Positions 1 to 9,516 of a stretch of DNA of 64,000 nucleotides are shown here, one piece after another. Location: positions 678,223 to 742,222 of the forward strand of contig NZ_JAINZW010000002.1 in assembly GCF_020026895.1 (NCBI RefSeq). Direction: 5' to 3'. The notes beneath the pieces are model-generated. The model saw only the letters and a program-made list of their open reading frames with translations, was not told where the DNA came from and made no database searches. The translations under genes were made by a program, and so were the position numbers. The stretch comes from Novilysobacter selenitireducens (GTDB lineage: Bacteria > Pseudomonadota > Gammaproteobacteria > Xanthomonadales > Xanthomonadaceae). Position 1 is the first letter of the stretch. Each line of letters opens with the position of its first letter.

Positions 1-125
1 TGCCGCCATTCGCGGTCGAGATAGCGCCCGAACATCTGGTCCAGCTCGCGCATGCCGCGCCGGCATCGCCAGCGCAGGCGGCGGAGTTCGGCCTCGTCGT
101 CGGGCAGCGGCGCGTCCGCGCTCAT
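1..125 (-). CDS. sdhE: Succinate dehydrogenase assembly factor SdhE (partial, 3' end outside window)
   Basis: The first 41 codons of a small protein are visible before the window ends. They contain the RGxxE motif (R-R-G-M-R-E) followed by LDQMF and YLDREW, which is typical of SdhE/YgfY (DUF339), the factor that helps attach FAD covalently to SdhA. The ATG overlaps the stop of the MAPEG gene (ATGA), suggesting translational coupling. Location downstream of sdhB fits the role. The C-terminal half cannot be seen. Confidence 0.85.
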   Translation of the reverse strand, partial: MSADAPLPDDEAELRRLRWRCRRGMRELDQMFGRYLDREWR

Positions 126-544
126 CCCTTCAGCAGCCCCAGCGCGAGGTAGCCCCACAGCATCCACAGCACCAGCCCGCCCAACGCGTAGCTGATGAAG
201 CGGTGCCAGACGCGGTTGTAGGTGCAGTGGATCGCACTGTGCGCGACACGCAGGGCGACGAAGAGCCAGGCCAGCACGTGCGTGGTGGGCGTGACCAGGT
301 CGCTATGCGCGGCCACCAGGATCGCCACGTAGAACAGCACCGGCAATTCGAACAGGTTGCGGAAGTTGTCGGCGGCGCGGCTGTCGGTCAGCAGCGAGGC
401 CGATTCGACCGACGTGGCCACGCGCTGCGGGTGGATGCGTTCGCGCTTCATCTGGCCGATGCGCATGAAGTACATGCGCCACCAGACGGCGAAGGTCAGC
501 ACCGCCATCGCCAGCACGGGCAGGAAGATCGACGTATCCGACAT
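122..544 (-). CDS. MAPEG family membrane protein
   Basis: This 140-residue protein has about four hydrophobic helices and the pattern of the MAPEG family: an N-terminal helix, a basic loop, then '[10 protein letters not shown]' and a late 'RVAHS' segment. Characterised members are glutathione-dependent membrane enzymes, but many bacterial members have no known substrate. The start at 544 is preferred over the upstream in-frame start because AAGGAGG sits just ahead of it. It lies between sdhB (76 nt upstream) and sdhE, so it is probably co-transcribed with the sdh operon. A direct role in SDH is not shown. Confidence 0.85.
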   Translation of the reverse strand: MSDTSIFLPVLAMAVLTFAVWWRMYFMRIGQMKRERIHPQRVATSVESASLLTDSRAADNFRNLFELPVLFYVAILVAAHSDLVTPTTHVLAWLFVALRVAHSAIHCTYNRVWHRFISYALGGLVLWMLWGYLALGLLKG

Positions 545-619
545 TGCGACGCCTCCTTGAAGCATCGCCGCCCGGAGGCGGCGATCGATTCCGTAGCAGC
601 TGGCCCTTGCGTGCCCGGA

Positions 620-1405
620 TCAGGCGCGACGCGCGAGCATCAGCTTCTTGATCTCGCCGATCGCCTGCGCCGGGTTCAGGCCCTTCGGGCAGGTCCGCGC
701 GCAATTCATGATCGTGTGGCAGCGGTAGAGCTTGAACGGGTCTTCCAGGTCATCCAGGCGTGCGCCGGTGTCCTCGTCGCGGCTGTCGACGATCCAGCGA
801 TACGCCTGCAGCAGCACGGCCGGACCGAGGTAACGGTCGCCGTTCCACCAGTAGCTCGGGCAGCTGGTCGAGCAGCACGCGCACAGGATGCATTCGTACA
901 GGCCGTCGAGCTTCTTGCGGTCGGCCGGTGACTGCAGGCGCTCGCGGTCGGACGGCGTCGGGCTCTGCGTGCGGAGCCACGGCTTGATCGACGCGTACTG
1001 GGCGTAGAAGTGGGTCAGGTCCGGGACAAGGTCCTTGACCACTTCCATGTGCGGCAGCGGGTAGATCGGCACCTCGCCGTCGCCGCCGCAGTCGGCAATG
1101 GCCTTGGTGCAGGCCAGCGTGTTGGTGCCGTCGATGTTCATCGCGCACGAACCGCAGATGCCCTCGCGGCACGAGCGGCGGAACGTCAACGTGGGGTCAA
1201 TCTCGTTCTTGATCTTGATCAGCGCGTCCAGAACCATCGGGCCGCACGCGGCCAGGTCCACCTCGTACGTGTCGACGCGCGGGTTCAGCCCGTCATCCGG
1301 GTTCCAGCGATAGACCTTGAAGGTGCGCGGCTGCTTGGCGCCCGGCGTGTCGAAATGCCGGCCCTTCTGGATCTGCGAGTTCTTGGGGAGTGCGAATTCG
1401 GCCAT
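620..1405 (-). CDS. sdhB: Succinate dehydrogenase iron-sulfur subunit
   Basis: SdhB carries electrons from FAD to ubiquinone in complex II of the TCA cycle and respiratory chain. The 261-residue protein has the usual order: a 2Fe-2S ferredoxin domain with CREGICGSC near residues 79-87 and a later Cys in 'LACTKA', then a C-terminal ferredoxin domain with CILCACC and CNARTCPKG for the 4Fe-4S and 3Fe-4S clusters. All cluster cysteines appear present. It begins 13 nt after the sdhA stop. Length and motifs match the proteobacterial family. Confidence 0.97.
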   Translation of the reverse strand: MAEFALPKNSQIQKGRHFDTPGAKQPRTFKVYRWNPDDGLNPRVDTYEVDLAACGPMVLDALIKIKNEIDPTLTFRRSCREGICGSCAMNIDGTNTLACTKAIADCGGDGEVPIYPLPHMEVVKDLVPDLTHFYAQYASIKPWLRTQSPTPSDRERLQSPADRKKLDGLYECILCACCSTSCPSYWWNGDRYLGPAVLLQAYRWIVDSRDEDTGARLDDLEDPFKLYRCHTIMNCARTCPKGLNPAQAIGEIKKLMLARRA

Positions 1406-1418
1406 GGCTTGCGTCCGG

Positions 1419-3212
1419 TCAGTACACGCGCTTCTTCGGCGGGATCACGTCCACATCGCTGGTCAGCGTGTGCATGTGCACCGGGCGGTAGTCGATGGTG
1501 GTCTGCCCGGCCGGGTCGACCCAGCACAGGGTGTGCTTGAGCCAGCCGGTGTCGTCACGCTCCGGGTAGTCCTCACGGGCATGCGCGCCGCGCGACTCGG
1601 TGCGGTTCTCGGCCGAGACGATCGTGGCCAGCGCCTGGTCGAGCAGGTTGGCCAGCTCGTAGGTTTCCACCAGGTCGGAGTTCCACACCAGCGAGCGGTC
1701 GCTGACCTTGACGTCTGCGAACGATGCGTGGATATCACGCATCTTCGCCACACCCTCGGCCAGCGTCTCGCCGGTGCGGAACACCGCGGCATCGGCCTGC
1801 ATGGTGCGCTGCATCTTGTCGCGGATGACGGCGGTCGGCGTGCCGCCATTGGCATTGCGCAGTTTGTCGAGGCGTGAGAGCGATGCGTCCAGCGCGTCGC
1901 CGGCCAGCGTGGCCGCCTTGCCGTTGGGCGTGATGGTCTCGGCGCAGCGGTTGGCCACCGCGCGGCCGAACACCACCAGGTCGAGCAGCGAGTTCGAACC
2001 CAGGCGGTTGGCGCCGTGCACCGAAACGCACGCGGCCTCGCCGATGGCGTACAGGCCCGGCACGACCGCATCCGGGTCGCCGCCGCGCAGCTGCACCACT
2101 TCACCGTGGTAGTTGGTCGGGATGCCGCCCATGTTGTAGTGCACGGTGGGAATAACGGGGATCGGCTCCTTCTCCACGTCCACGTTGGCGAAGATGCGGG
2201 CCGACTCGGCGATGCCCGGCAGCTTCTCGTGGATGACCTCGGGCCCGAGGTGGGTCAGGTCGAGCAGGATGTGGTCCTTGTGCTCGCCCACGCCGCGGCC
2301 TTCGCGGATTTCCATGGTCATCGAACGGCTGACCATGTCGCGCGGCGCCAGGTCCTTCACGCTCGGGGCGTAGCGCTCCATGAAGCGCTCGCCGTTGGCG
2401 TTGCGCAGGATGCCGCCCTCGCCTCGCACGCCCTCGGTGATCAGGCAGCCGGCGCCGTAGATGCCGGTCGGGTGGAACTGCACGAACTCCATGTCCTGCA
2501 GCGCCAGGCCGGCGCGAAGAACCATACCACCACCGTCGCCGGTGCAGGTGTGGGCGGAGGTCGCGGAGAAGTACGCGCGGCCGTAGCCACCGGTGGCCAG
2601 CACCGTGCCCTGCGCCTTGAACAGATGCAGCTCGCCTGTGGACAGGTCCAGCGCAAGCACGCCGCGGCAGGCGCCGCTCGCGTCCATGATCAGGTCGAGC
2701 GCGAAGTACTCGATGAAGAACTGCGCGTCATGCGCCAGTGACTGCTGGTAGAGCGTATGCAGGATGGCATGGCCGGTGCGGTCGGCGGCGGCGCACGTGC
2801 GCTGCGCCGGCGGGCCTTCGCCGAAGCGGGTGGTCATGCCGCCGAACGGACGCTGGTAGATGCGGCCGTCGTCGGTGCGCGAGAACGGCACGCCCTGGTG
2901 CTCGAGCTCGATGATCGCCGGGATGGCCTCGCGGCACATGTACTCGATGGCGTCCTGGTCGCCCAGCCAGTCCGAGCCCTTTACGGTGTCGAAGAAGTGG
3001 TAACGCCAGTCGTCCTCACCCATGTTGGCCAGCGCCGCGGCGACACCGCCCTGGGCGGCCACCGTGTGCGAGCGGGTGGGGAACACCTTGGTGATGCAGG
3101 CGGTCTTCAGGCCCTTCTGTGCCAGGCCGAAGGTGGCGCGCAGACCGGCGCCGCCGGCACCCACGACGATCATGTCGAAGGTGTGTTCGTGGATCTTGTA
3201 AGCGGCACCCAT
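1419..3212 (-). CDS. sdhA: Succinate dehydrogenase flavoprotein subunit
   Basis: This is the FAD-containing catalytic subunit that oxidises succinate to fumarate at the cytoplasmic face of complex II. The 597 residues start with a Rossmann motif (GAGGAGLRA), followed by [10 protein letters not shown], whose His is the usual covalent FAD attachment site. Later come HPTGIYGAG, the capping-domain arginine region and [13 protein letters not shown] near the C-terminal FAD-binding part. The gene follows sdhD by 3 nt and is followed closely by sdhB, so it sits in the middle of one operon. Confidence 0.98.
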   Translation of the reverse strand: MGAAYKIHEHTFDMIVVGAGGAGLRATFGLAQKGLKTACITKVFPTRSHTVAAQGGVAAALANMGEDDWRYHFFDTVKGSDWLGDQDAIEYMCREAIPAIIELEHQGVPFSRTDDGRIYQRPFGGMTTRFGEGPPAQRTCAAADRTGHAILHTLYQQSLAHDAQFFIEYFALDLIMDASGACRGVLALDLSTGELHLFKAQGTVLATGGYGRAYFSATSAHTCTGDGGGMVLRAGLALQDMEFVQFHPTGIYGAGCLITEGVRGEGGILRNANGERFMERYAPSVKDLAPRDMVSRSMTMEIREGRGVGEHKDHILLDLTHLGPEVIHEKLPGIAESARIFANVDVEKEPIPVIPTVHYNMGGIPTNYHGEVVQLRGGDPDAVVPGLYAIGEAACVSVHGANRLGSNSLLDLVVFGRAVANRCAETITPNGKAATLAGDALDASLSRLDKLRNANGGTPTAVIRDKMQRTMQADAAVFRTGETLAEGVAKMRDIHASFADVKVSDRSLVWNSDLVETYELANLLDQALATIVSAENRTESRGAHAREDYPERDDTGWLKHTLCWVDPAGQTTIDYRPVHMHTLTSDVDVIPPKKRVY

Positions 3213-3215
3213 GGA

Positions 3216-3596
3216 TCAGGCTCCCAGCGCGATGCGGATGACGGCGAGCACGCTGGCGATGGCCGCGAGGACGCACACGAAAATGACGGTCAGCTGCGCG
3301 GTCGCGGCCAGCCACGGGGTATGGACGTAGTCCTCGATGATCACCTGCATGCCGAGCTTGGCGTGCCAGAACGCGGCGACGAGGAAGGCGATCAGCAGCA
3401 ACGCGTTGGCCGGGTGCGCGACGGCTTCGCGCACCGCGCCGTAGCCGGAACCGGCCAGCCACGCGACGAAGCCGACGACGTACAGCGACAGGAACACCAG
3501 CGCGATGGCGGTGATGCGTTGCAGGATCCAGTGGTGCGTACCGTCCTTGGCCGAACCCAGGCCGCGGGCGGTCTTGAGGGGATGGCGCAGGCTCAT
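3216..3596 (-). CDS. sdhD: Succinate dehydrogenase membrane anchor subunit
   Basis: This 126-residue protein has three hydrophobic helices and is placed between sdhC and sdhA. The segment HWILQRITAIAL near residue 21 and the His in 'FWHAKLGMQVIIEDY' near residue 75 fit the quinone-binding and haem-binding positions of SdhD. It anchors the catalytic dimer to the inner membrane. Its ATG overlaps the end of sdhC by 4 nt, indicating coupled translation. The subfamily is weakly conserved, so the assignment relies partly on position. Confidence 0.93.
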   Translation of the reverse strand: MSLRHPLKTARGLGSAKDGTHHWILQRITAIALVFLSLYVVGFVAWLAGSGYGAVREAVAHPANALLLIAFLVAAFWHAKLGMQVIIEDYVHTPWLAATAQLTVIFVCVLAAIASVLAVIRIALGA

Positions 3597-3988
3597 GCGT
3601 CACCCCGCAGGAACATGGCGGCCAGCCAGATGATCGCCGTCAGCACGAGGCTGCCGATCACCGAGATCCAGCTGCTGGTGACGAACGACTCGATCCGGTA
3701 ACCCAGCCCCGCGTCCTGCACGAGGTGGCGGATGCCGTTGATGAGATGGAACGCCATCGCCCAGCTCCAGCCGAACAGGATCAGGAAGCCCAGCGGCGAG
3801 CCGGCGAAGCCGGTGAAGTCACCCCAGGCCTCGGGGCCTGAAGCCAGCGCCAGCAGCGCCCAGACGATCAGCAGGCTGCCAACGGTGAGGATCACGCCGG
3901 TCGCCCGGTGCAGGATCGAGGTCACCATCTGGATCTGCCAGCGGTAGACCTGCAGATGGGGCGACAAAGGACGTGGGCGACTGGCCAT
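3593..3988 (-). CDS. sdhC: Succinate dehydrogenase cytochrome b556 subunit
   Basis: This 131-residue protein has three membrane helices with the SdhC signature: RPLSPHLQVYRW at the N-terminus, SILHRATG (conserved Ser and Arg near the quinone site) and 'HLINGIRHLVQDAG' carrying the axial haem His. It forms the haem b and quinone pocket of complex II with SdhD. It is the first structural sdh gene, starting 86 nt after the SDHAF4-like gene. Confidence 0.96.
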   Translation of the reverse strand: MASRPRPLSPHLQVYRWQIQMVTSILHRATGVILTVGSLLIVWALLALASGPEAWGDFTGFAGSPLGFLILFGWSWAMAFHLINGIRHLVQDAGLGYRIESFVTSSWISVIGSLVLTAIIWLAAMFLRGDA

Positions 3989-4074
3989 GGGCGGCGGCGG
4001 TCTCGGCTGGGCGGCAGGGCCGCGTGGCGGATGGAACGGCGGTTACGACGTTGCGGATCGTTCGGGGCAAGGCA

Positions 4075-4269
4075 TCAGAAGTCGATGCAGCGCCCGTTCT
4101 TCTCCCAGTCGCCATACCGCACGGGATCGGGCCCCTCGCGTCCGCCCCACTCCCTGGGCGGTGCCGCGTCGCGATCTTCCACGCGCTCGATACCGTCGCC
4201 CCCGGACGCCGGAACAGGCGTCTCGTCAGGGTCGGCCGGGGCGGTCGAAGTGGAGGATTCGCCTATCAT
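4075..4269 (-). CDS. SDHAF4-like succinate dehydrogenase assembly factor (DUF1674)
   Basis: This 64-residue protein has an acidic, probably disordered N-terminus and ends in 'GREGPDPVRYGDWEKNGRC' plus Ile-Asp-Phe. That is the DUF1674/SDHAF4 signature, in which G-x-x-x-P-x-R-Y-G-D-W is diagnostic. Family members bind flavinylated SdhA and protect it before assembly. The ATG at 4269 is chosen because an upstream start would run into ygfZ. It is divergent from ygfZ with only 29 nt between start codons, so both promoters must overlap. Finding this next to sdhC supports the function. Confidence 0.85.
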   Translation of the reverse strand: MIGESSTSTAPADPDETPVPASGGDGIERVEDRDAAPPREWGGREGPDPVRYGDWEKNGRCIDF

Positions 4270-4298
4270 CGGGGCGTTGAAGCTTAATTCCCGCCCCC

Positions 4299-5189
4299 AT
4301 GCCTGACAACCCGCAACGCCCGTCGCCAAGCGACTTCCGGCTCGATGGCCACGCCGTACTGGCCCTTTCCGGACCCGATGCCATCGCCTTCGCGCAAGCC
4401 CAATTCATGAACGACGTCGCCTCGCTGGGCGTAATGGACTGGCACTGGAGCGGCTGGCTGACGCCCAAGGGACGCGTGATTGCCCTGTTCGCGCTGCTGC
4501 GGCGCGACGAGCAGACGCTCTGGCTGGTGCTGCCGGACGCAGATCCCGAAACGGTGCGTTCCGCGCTGTCGCGCTTCGTGTTCCGCAGCAAGGTGCGGAT
4601 CGAGGTGCTGGATGACGTGGCGGCGACCGGATCCTTCATGGCGCCCACAGAAGCCGAGGGTGCACGGGCCGCACTGCTGGATGGCGGCTTCATCGAGATG
4701 GACATGCGCGGCTCTGGAGGTGAGCGAACGCTCCGCCTCGGGCCCGCAGATGCTGCGCCCAATGCCAGCGCGCAGATGGAGTGGCAGGCGGCCGACCTGC
4801 GACACGGGTTGCCGCGCCTGCCCCAATCGCAGGTCGAACAGTGGACGCCCCAGCAGCTTTCGCTCGACCGACTGGCGGCCTTCAGCGTGAAGAAGGGCTG
4901 CTACCCGGGACAGGAGATCGTCGCGCGTACGCACTTCCTGGGAAAGGTGAAGCGCGGACTGGCGCTGCTCGAGTCGGACGCACCGATGGACGTGGGCGCC
5001 GAGGTGCGTGGCGGTGACACTCCGCTGGGCACGGTCGCCGCGAGTGGCAGCCTCCCCTCCAATGGCTTCGTCGCGCTGGCGGTCCTGCCGCTGGAGCGGA
5101 GTGCGGCAGACCTGCACGTCGACGGACAGCCCGTGGGCGAAGGCGAGCTTCTCGCTGGTCTGGCCCGCCGCCCTACCCCGCCTTTGTAG
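4299..5189 (+). CDS. ygfZ: tRNA-modifying protein YgfZ (folate-binding, GcvT-like)
   Basis: The 296-residue protein belongs to the YgfZ/IBA57 branch of the GcvT fold. The signature K-G-C-Y-x-G-Q-E (KKGCYPGQEIVARTHFLGK) is intact near residues 199-217. YgfZ uses a tetrahydrofolate site to support iron-sulfur enzymes such as MiaB, and the redox-active Cys in the signature is essential in E. coli. Its position opposite the sdh operon, whose products carry Fe-S clusters, fits that role. The TAG stop lies inside a REP element (5185-5272). Confidence 0.93.
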   Translation: MPDNPQRPSPSDFRLDGHAVLALSGPDAIAFAQAQFMNDVASLGVMDWHWSGWLTPKGRVIALFALLRRDEQTLWLVLPDADPETVRSALSRFVFRSKVRIEVLDDVAATGSFMAPTEAEGARAALLDGGFIEMDMRGSGGERTLRLGPADAAPNASAQMEWQAADLRHGLPRLPQSQVEQWTPQQLSLDRLAAFSVKKGCYPGQEIVARTHFLGKVKRGLALLESDAPMDVGAEVRGGDTPLGTVAASGSLPSNGFVALAVLPLERSAADLHVDGQPVGEGELLAGLARRPTPPL

Positions 5190-5272
5190 GAGCGCCTTCA
5201 GCCGCGATCACGCGGCGAAACCGTGCCAGGGCTGCGGTCCATGCGATCGAATCGCGGCTGAAGCTCCTGCAG
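5185..5272. repeat. REP element, inverted pair
   Basis: Two inverted copies of the family with core 'TGTAGGAGCGGCTTCAGCCG' face each other: 'TTGTAGGAGCGCCTTCAGCC' at the left and 'AATCGCGGCTGAAGCTCCTG' at the right, so the transcript could form a long hairpin. Related copies occur at 18201, 28171 and 37757. The stop codon of ygfZ is the TAG within the left arm. Confidence 0.85.
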
Positions 5273-5308
5273 TTCAAAGGGATTGCGGGGAAAGCGGCTG
5301 CTGGAGGA

Positions 5309-7594
5309 TCAGCCGGCGAGCCGGTCGGCCGCCGCGACGATGTCCTCTTCGCCGGGGATGACAAGGAACGCGGCTCCGGCGAGCGGCGTGTAGGTGTCGA
5401 CGCCCACCACGCGCTGGAACGGCCGCGCCCCGAAGCCGCCCTCGGCGATCGCGGTGATCACGCCTTCGCCCACGCCGGCGCTGTGGCGCCCTTCATCGAC
5501 GATGAGAACACGCTTGGCCGTCTTCGCCTGCGCAACGATGTAATCGGCGTTGAGCGGCACCAGCCAGCGCAGGTCCACCACCCTCGCCTTCCAGCCGTGC
5601 CGGTTTTCGATCTCGCGCGCGGCGCGCAGGCTCATCGGCACGCCGTTGCCGTAGGTGAAGATGACCAGGTCATCGCCGTTGCCACCGCTCTCGGGCAGGT
5701 AGACGCGCCCCTCGCCCAGCGTCATCGCCTCGTCGGGCGCGGGATAGGTCGTCAACCAGCGACCGTCGCCCGGCTCGTACAGGTCCTTGGTCATGTACAG
5801 CGCGATCGGCTCCAGGAACACGCTGACTCGTCCGTCGACCTTGGCCAGCGCGGTGAGCGTGCGCAGCATCGTGGCGGCGTCGTCGCCGCGCGACGGGCAA
5901 CCCACCACCAGCCCGGGGATATCGCGAAGCGCGGTGATCGAGTTGTCGTTGTGGAAGTGTCCGCCGAAACCGCGCTGATAGCCCAGGCCGGCGATGCGCA
6001 CCACCATCGGATTGGCGTACTGGTTGTTGCTGAAGAACTGCAAGCTGGCCGCCTCGCCGCGGATCTGGTCGCAGGCGTTGTGGAAATACGCCAGGTACTG
6101 GATCTCGGGGATGGGAAGCAGGCCGAGGTTGGCGAAGCCCTGTGCCATGCCCAGGATCATCGTCTCGTCCAGCAGCGTGTTGAACACGCGCCGGCGGCCA
6201 AACGCCTTCTGCAGGCCCTTGGTGACGGTATAGACGCCGCCCTTCTGGGCAACGTCCTCGCCGAACAGCAGGGTTTCGGGGTACTTCGCGAACAGGTCGT
6301 GCAGCGCGTTGTTGATCTGGATGGCCAGGTGCCTGGGCGGTTGCCGCTCGGGCAGCTTGGCCTCGCCACCGAACGCCTCGATGCGCCGGCCCTCGTAGTC
6401 CACCCGCGTGGCCTCGGCGCGCACGGCCTGCGGCGTGTACGGCGCCAGCGGCGCGATCACGTGCTCCAGCGTCTCGATCTTCGGCCGCCGGTCAGCCTCG
6501 CCCGCCGCGGCAAAACACCGCTCGCGCGTAGATTCGTACAGCGCGAGCACCTTGTCGGCCGACATCAGGCCCGACTCCATGGCGATGGCCGCCGAACGCA
6601 GCAGCGGGTCGGTCGCCTCGACGGCGCACAACTCCTCGATCGAGCGCCATTCGATTTCAAAGTCGGTGCCGGCGTGGCCCATGATCCGCGTCGTGCGCAG
6701 GTGCAGGAACGTCGGCCGGCGCGTGCGGCGGCAGTGCTCGATTGCACGCTGCACGTCGCCGTAGCCGCCTGCCAGGTCCAGGCCGTCGGCGTAGAAATAA
6801 TCCAGGTCCGGACGGTTGGCGAAATTGCGGGCGATCCAGCCTCTGGGCGTCTTGACCGAGATGCCGATGCCGTTGTCCTCGCACACGAACAGCACCGGTG
6901 CGGGCAGCTTCTGGTAGGCCGACCACGCCGCGGCATTGAACGCGGTCTGCGCGGTGGCATGGTTGCTGGACGCATCGCCGAACGAGCAGATGGCGATGCT
7001 GTCGCCGGGGATCGGCAGCGGGTGGCCGAGGCGGCGCGCGGTCTCGATGGCCATCGCGGTGCCGAGCGCCTTGGGCAGGTGGGACGCGATGGTCGAGGTC
7101 TGCGGCAGCACCCACAACGGCTTGCTGCCCCACACCTTGTGCCGGCCGCCGCTGGCCGGATCTTCGGCGCTGGCGGCAAAGCTCAGCGCCGAATCCATGA
7201 TCGGATCCATGCCCGGCAGTTTGCGGAAGCGCTCGGCCATGAAGCCGCCGCTGCGGTAATGCAGGAACGCCGGATCGGTATGCCGCGTCAGTCGCGCGAC
7301 CATCGCGTTGCCTTCGTGGCCGGAGCTGCCGATGGTGTAGAAGACCTTGTTCTGCACGCGCAGCACGCGCGCCATCAGGTCCAGGTGGCGGCTGATCAAC
7401 TGCGATTCGAACACTTCGCGGAAGCCCGCGGCATCCAGCGCGCTACCCTCGAGCACCGCCTCGTCCGGCGCGGGCGCCGCATCCCGCCGGCCATCCCAAC
7501 CGCGGACGAACTCGGTGAAGTTGACGTCGCAGATCTCGGCACGGTTGAGGCCGCGCATGCGGGCCGGGATCGGGGTCGGAATCGAAGCGGTCAT
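5309..7594 (-). CDS. Fused E1 alpha/beta 2-oxoacid dehydrogenase (thiamine diphosphate enzyme)
   Basis: This 761-residue protein joins an E1 alpha-like half (residues about 1-400, with HEGNAMVARL, 'CSFGDASSNHATAQTAFN' and 'FVCEDNGIGISV') to an E1 beta-like half ('LLFGEDVAQKGGVYTVTKGL', LLDETMILGMAQG, 'QIRGEAASLQFFSN'). It resembles branched-chain 2-oxoacid dehydrogenase E1. The GDG of the usual thiamine diphosphate motif reads GDA here. The start at 7594 has a GGAGA site 7 nt ahead; a GTG 27 nt upstream is less likely. No E2 or E3 gene is adjacent, so substrate and partners are unknown. Confidence 0.88.
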   Translation of the reverse strand: MTASIPTPIPARMRGLNRAEICDVNFTEFVRGWDGRRDAAPAPDEAVLEGSALDAAGFREVFESQLISRHLDLMARVLRVQNKVFYTIGSSGHEGNAMVARLTRHTDPAFLHYRSGGFMAERFRKLPGMDPIMDSALSFAASAEDPASGGRHKVWGSKPLWVLPQTSTIASHLPKALGTAMAIETARRLGHPLPIPGDSIAICSFGDASSNHATAQTAFNAAAWSAYQKLPAPVLFVCEDNGIGISVKTPRGWIARNFANRPDLDYFYADGLDLAGGYGDVQRAIEHCRRTRRPTFLHLRTTRIMGHAGTDFEIEWRSIEELCAVEATDPLLRSAAIAMESGLMSADKVLALYESTRERCFAAAGEADRRPKIETLEHVIAPLAPYTPQAVRAEATRVDYEGRRIEAFGGEAKLPERQPPRHLAIQINNALHDLFAKYPETLLFGEDVAQKGGVYTVTKGLQKAFGRRRVFNTLLDETMILGMAQGFANLGLLPIPEIQYLAYFHNACDQIRGEAASLQFFSNNQYANPMVVRIAGLGYQRGFGGHFHNDNSITALRDIPGLVVGCPSRGDDAATMLRTLTALAKVDGRVSVFLEPIALYMTKDLYEPGDGRWLTTYPAPDEAMTLGEGRVYLPESGGNGDDLVIFTYGNGVPMSLRAAREIENRHGWKARVVDLRWLVPLNADYIVAQAKTAKRVLIVDEGRHSAGVGEGVITAIAEGGFGARPFQRVVGVDTYTPLAGAAFLVIPGEEDIVAAADRLAG

Positions 7595-7642
7595 GCAGGT
7601 CTCCGCCCCGTGGCCGGCCACGGGGTCGACGGAAGTGTGGGG

Positions 7643-8251
7643 TCAGGAAACGGCGGCGGACGATCGGCGGGCCTGCCACTGGGCGCGTGTCTGCCCCCAG
7701 AGATCGGCATCGACGGTGTCCAGAGGGGGCGGCAATGTCACCGGCCCGCGATTGATCGAGCCCAGGCGGCGTGCCACCGACTGCGACCCGGCATTGGTCC
7801 GGGCGATGGTGTGCACGACCTCACGCCACCCCAGCACGTCGAAGGCGAAGTCCATCGCGGCCGTGCAGGCCTCGGTCGCGTACCCCTTGCCCCAGGCGTC
7901 GGGATGCAGCGAATAGCCGACTTCCGTGCCCGGCCAGCCATCGGGTTGCCACGGCCCCGCCAAGCCGACCCATTGGCCGGTGGTCTTCTCGATTAACGAG
8001 AACATGGCAAAGCCCTGCAGCATCCACGCACCGGGCATCTGCAGGAACCGCCGCCACGCGTCCCCGCGCACCAGCGGGCCGCCGATGGAACGCAGCTCGT
8101 CGCGCGCGAACATGTCGGCGTACCGTTCGAAGTCCTCGACGCGCGGCACCCGCAGCACTAGGCGCTCGGTCTCCAGACGGATGGCCGCCAGCCCGTCGGG
8201 CACCCGTCCTTCGAATGGCACGGTGCCCACGCGACCCTCGCCGGTGTCCAT
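7643..8251 (-). CDS. GNAT family N-acetyltransferase (RimJ/RimL type)
   Basis: This 202-residue protein has the RimJ/RimL-like acetyltransferase layout: 'IRLETERLVLRVPRVEDFE' at the start, an EVGYSLHPDAWGKGYATEA acetyl-CoA loop near residue 120 and a late 'NAGSQSVARRLGSI' segment. Such enzymes acetylate protein N-termini or small molecules; the substrate here is not evident. The ATG follows the acyl-CoA dehydrogenase stop by 2 nt, so the two genes form an operon. Confidence 0.88.
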   Translation of the reverse strand: MDTGEGRVGTVPFEGRVPDGLAAIRLETERLVLRVPRVEDFERYADMFARDELRSIGGPLVRGDAWRRFLQMPGAWMLQGFAMFSLIEKTTGQWVGLAGPWQPDGWPGTEVGYSLHPDAWGKGYATEACTAAMDFAFDVLGWREVVHTIARTNAGSQSVARRLGSINRGPVTLPPPLDTVDADLWGQTRAQWQARRSSAAVS

Positions 8252-8253
8252 GG

Positions 8254-9447
8254 TCAGAACGCGTTGATGCCGGTCAGCTCGCGGCCGACCACCAGCTGGT
8301 GCACGGTCTCGGTGCCCTCGTAGGTGATCACCGACTCCAGGTTGAGCGCATGGCGGATGGCCGCGTGCTCGGTGGTGATGCCGGCACCGCCCAGCAGGTC
8401 GCGGCAGTCGCGCGCAATGTCGATCGCCATGCGGCAGTTGTTCCACTTGGCCAGCGACACCTGGGTCGGCGCCATCTTGCCGGCGTCCTTCAGGCGCCCC
8501 AGCTGCAGCGACAGCAACTGCGCGCTGGTGATGCGGCGCGCCATGTCGGCCAGGCGCAGCTGGGCGGCCTGGTTGGCGGCCAGCGGGCGGTCGAACAGGA
8601 TGCGCTCCTTGCTGTAGTTCAGCGCCTCGTCCAGGCACGCGATGGCAGCGCCGATCGGGCCCCAGGTGATGCCGTAGCGGGCCTGCGTCAGGCAGCCCAG
8701 CGGACCCTTCAGGCCCTTCACGTTGGGCAGCCGGTTGGCCTCCGGCACGCGCACGTTGTCGAAGAACAGCGAACTCGTCACCGACGCGCGCAGGCTCATC
8801 TTGTGCTTGATTTCCTGGGCAGCGAAGCCGGTCATGCCCTTCTCGACCACGAAGCCCTGGATGCCGTCGTCGGTCTGCGCCCAGACGATGGCGATGTCGG
8901 CCAGGTTGCCGTTGGTGATCCACATCTTGGCGCCGTTGATGACCCAGTCGCCGCCGTCCTTTTTTGCGACGGTCTTCATGTTGGCCGGGTCGGAACCGCC
9001 GTGCGGCTCGGTCAGGCCGAAGCAGCCGATGACCTTGCCCGCGGCCATGTCGGGCAGCCAGCGCTTCTTCTGCTCCTCGGTGCCGTACGCGAAGATCGGG
9101 TACATGCACAGCGAGGACTGGACCGACACGAAGCTGCGGATGCCGCTGTCGCCGCGCTCCAGCTCCTGGCAGATCAGGCCGTAGGAGACCGAGTTCAGGC
9201 CGCCACCGCCGTACTCCTCCGGCAGGGTCGAACCCAGCAGGCCCAGTTCGGCGATCTCGCCGACCAACTCCTTGGGGAACCGACCCTCGTCGAACGCGTC
9301 GCCGATGATCGGCAACACCCGCTCGTCGGTGAAGCGGGCCACGGTGTCCTGCACCGCGCGCTCCTCCTCGCTGAGCAGGGAGCGGACGTCGTAGAGGTCG
9401 TACGGGTGCAGGGCCATGGCGGACTCGGACAGGTCAAAGATCGCCAT
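8254..9447 (-). CDS. gcdH: Glutaryl-CoA dehydrogenase
   Basis: This is a 397-residue acyl-CoA dehydrogenase of the GcdH branch, which converts glutaryl-CoA to crotonyl-CoA in lysine and tryptophan breakdown. Visible family features are 'CFGLTEPHGGSDPANMKT' for FAD binding, KMWITNG, 'LGGAGITTEHAAIRHALN' and the C-terminal YEGTETVHQLV holding the catalytic Glu. A second Met at residue 11 is an equally possible start; neither has a clear ribosome site. It heads a two-gene unit with the GNAT gene. Confidence 0.9.
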   Translation of the reverse strand: MAIFDLSESAMALHPYDLYDVRSLLSEEERAVQDTVARFTDERVLPIIGDAFDEGRFPKELVGEIAELGLLGSTLPEEYGGGGLNSVSYGLICQELERGDSGIRSFVSVQSSLCMYPIFAYGTEEQKKRWLPDMAAGKVIGCFGLTEPHGGSDPANMKTVAKKDGGDWVINGAKMWITNGNLADIAIVWAQTDDGIQGFVVEKGMTGFAAQEIKHKMSLRASVTSSLFFDNVRVPEANRLPNVKGLKGPLGCLTQARYGITWGPIGAAIACLDEALNYSKERILFDRPLAANQAAQLRLADMARRITSAQLLSLQLGRLKDAGKMAPTQVSLAKWNNCRMAIDIARDCRDLLGGAGITTEHAAIRHALNLESVITYEGTETVHQLVVGRELTGINAF

Positions 9448-9516
9448 TGTATCGGGGCGCCGGAAGCCGCGGCACCCCGCCGGAACACGTGAAAACGGTT
9501 GTAGCCCAAATGAAAA

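Noticed and set aside
5483..7996. Long plus-strand ORF of 837 codons opposite the E1 gene
   Set aside because: It is an antisense shadow of a GC-rich gene: composition rich in Arg, Ala, Val and His with no domain, while the minus strand has a clear enzyme.
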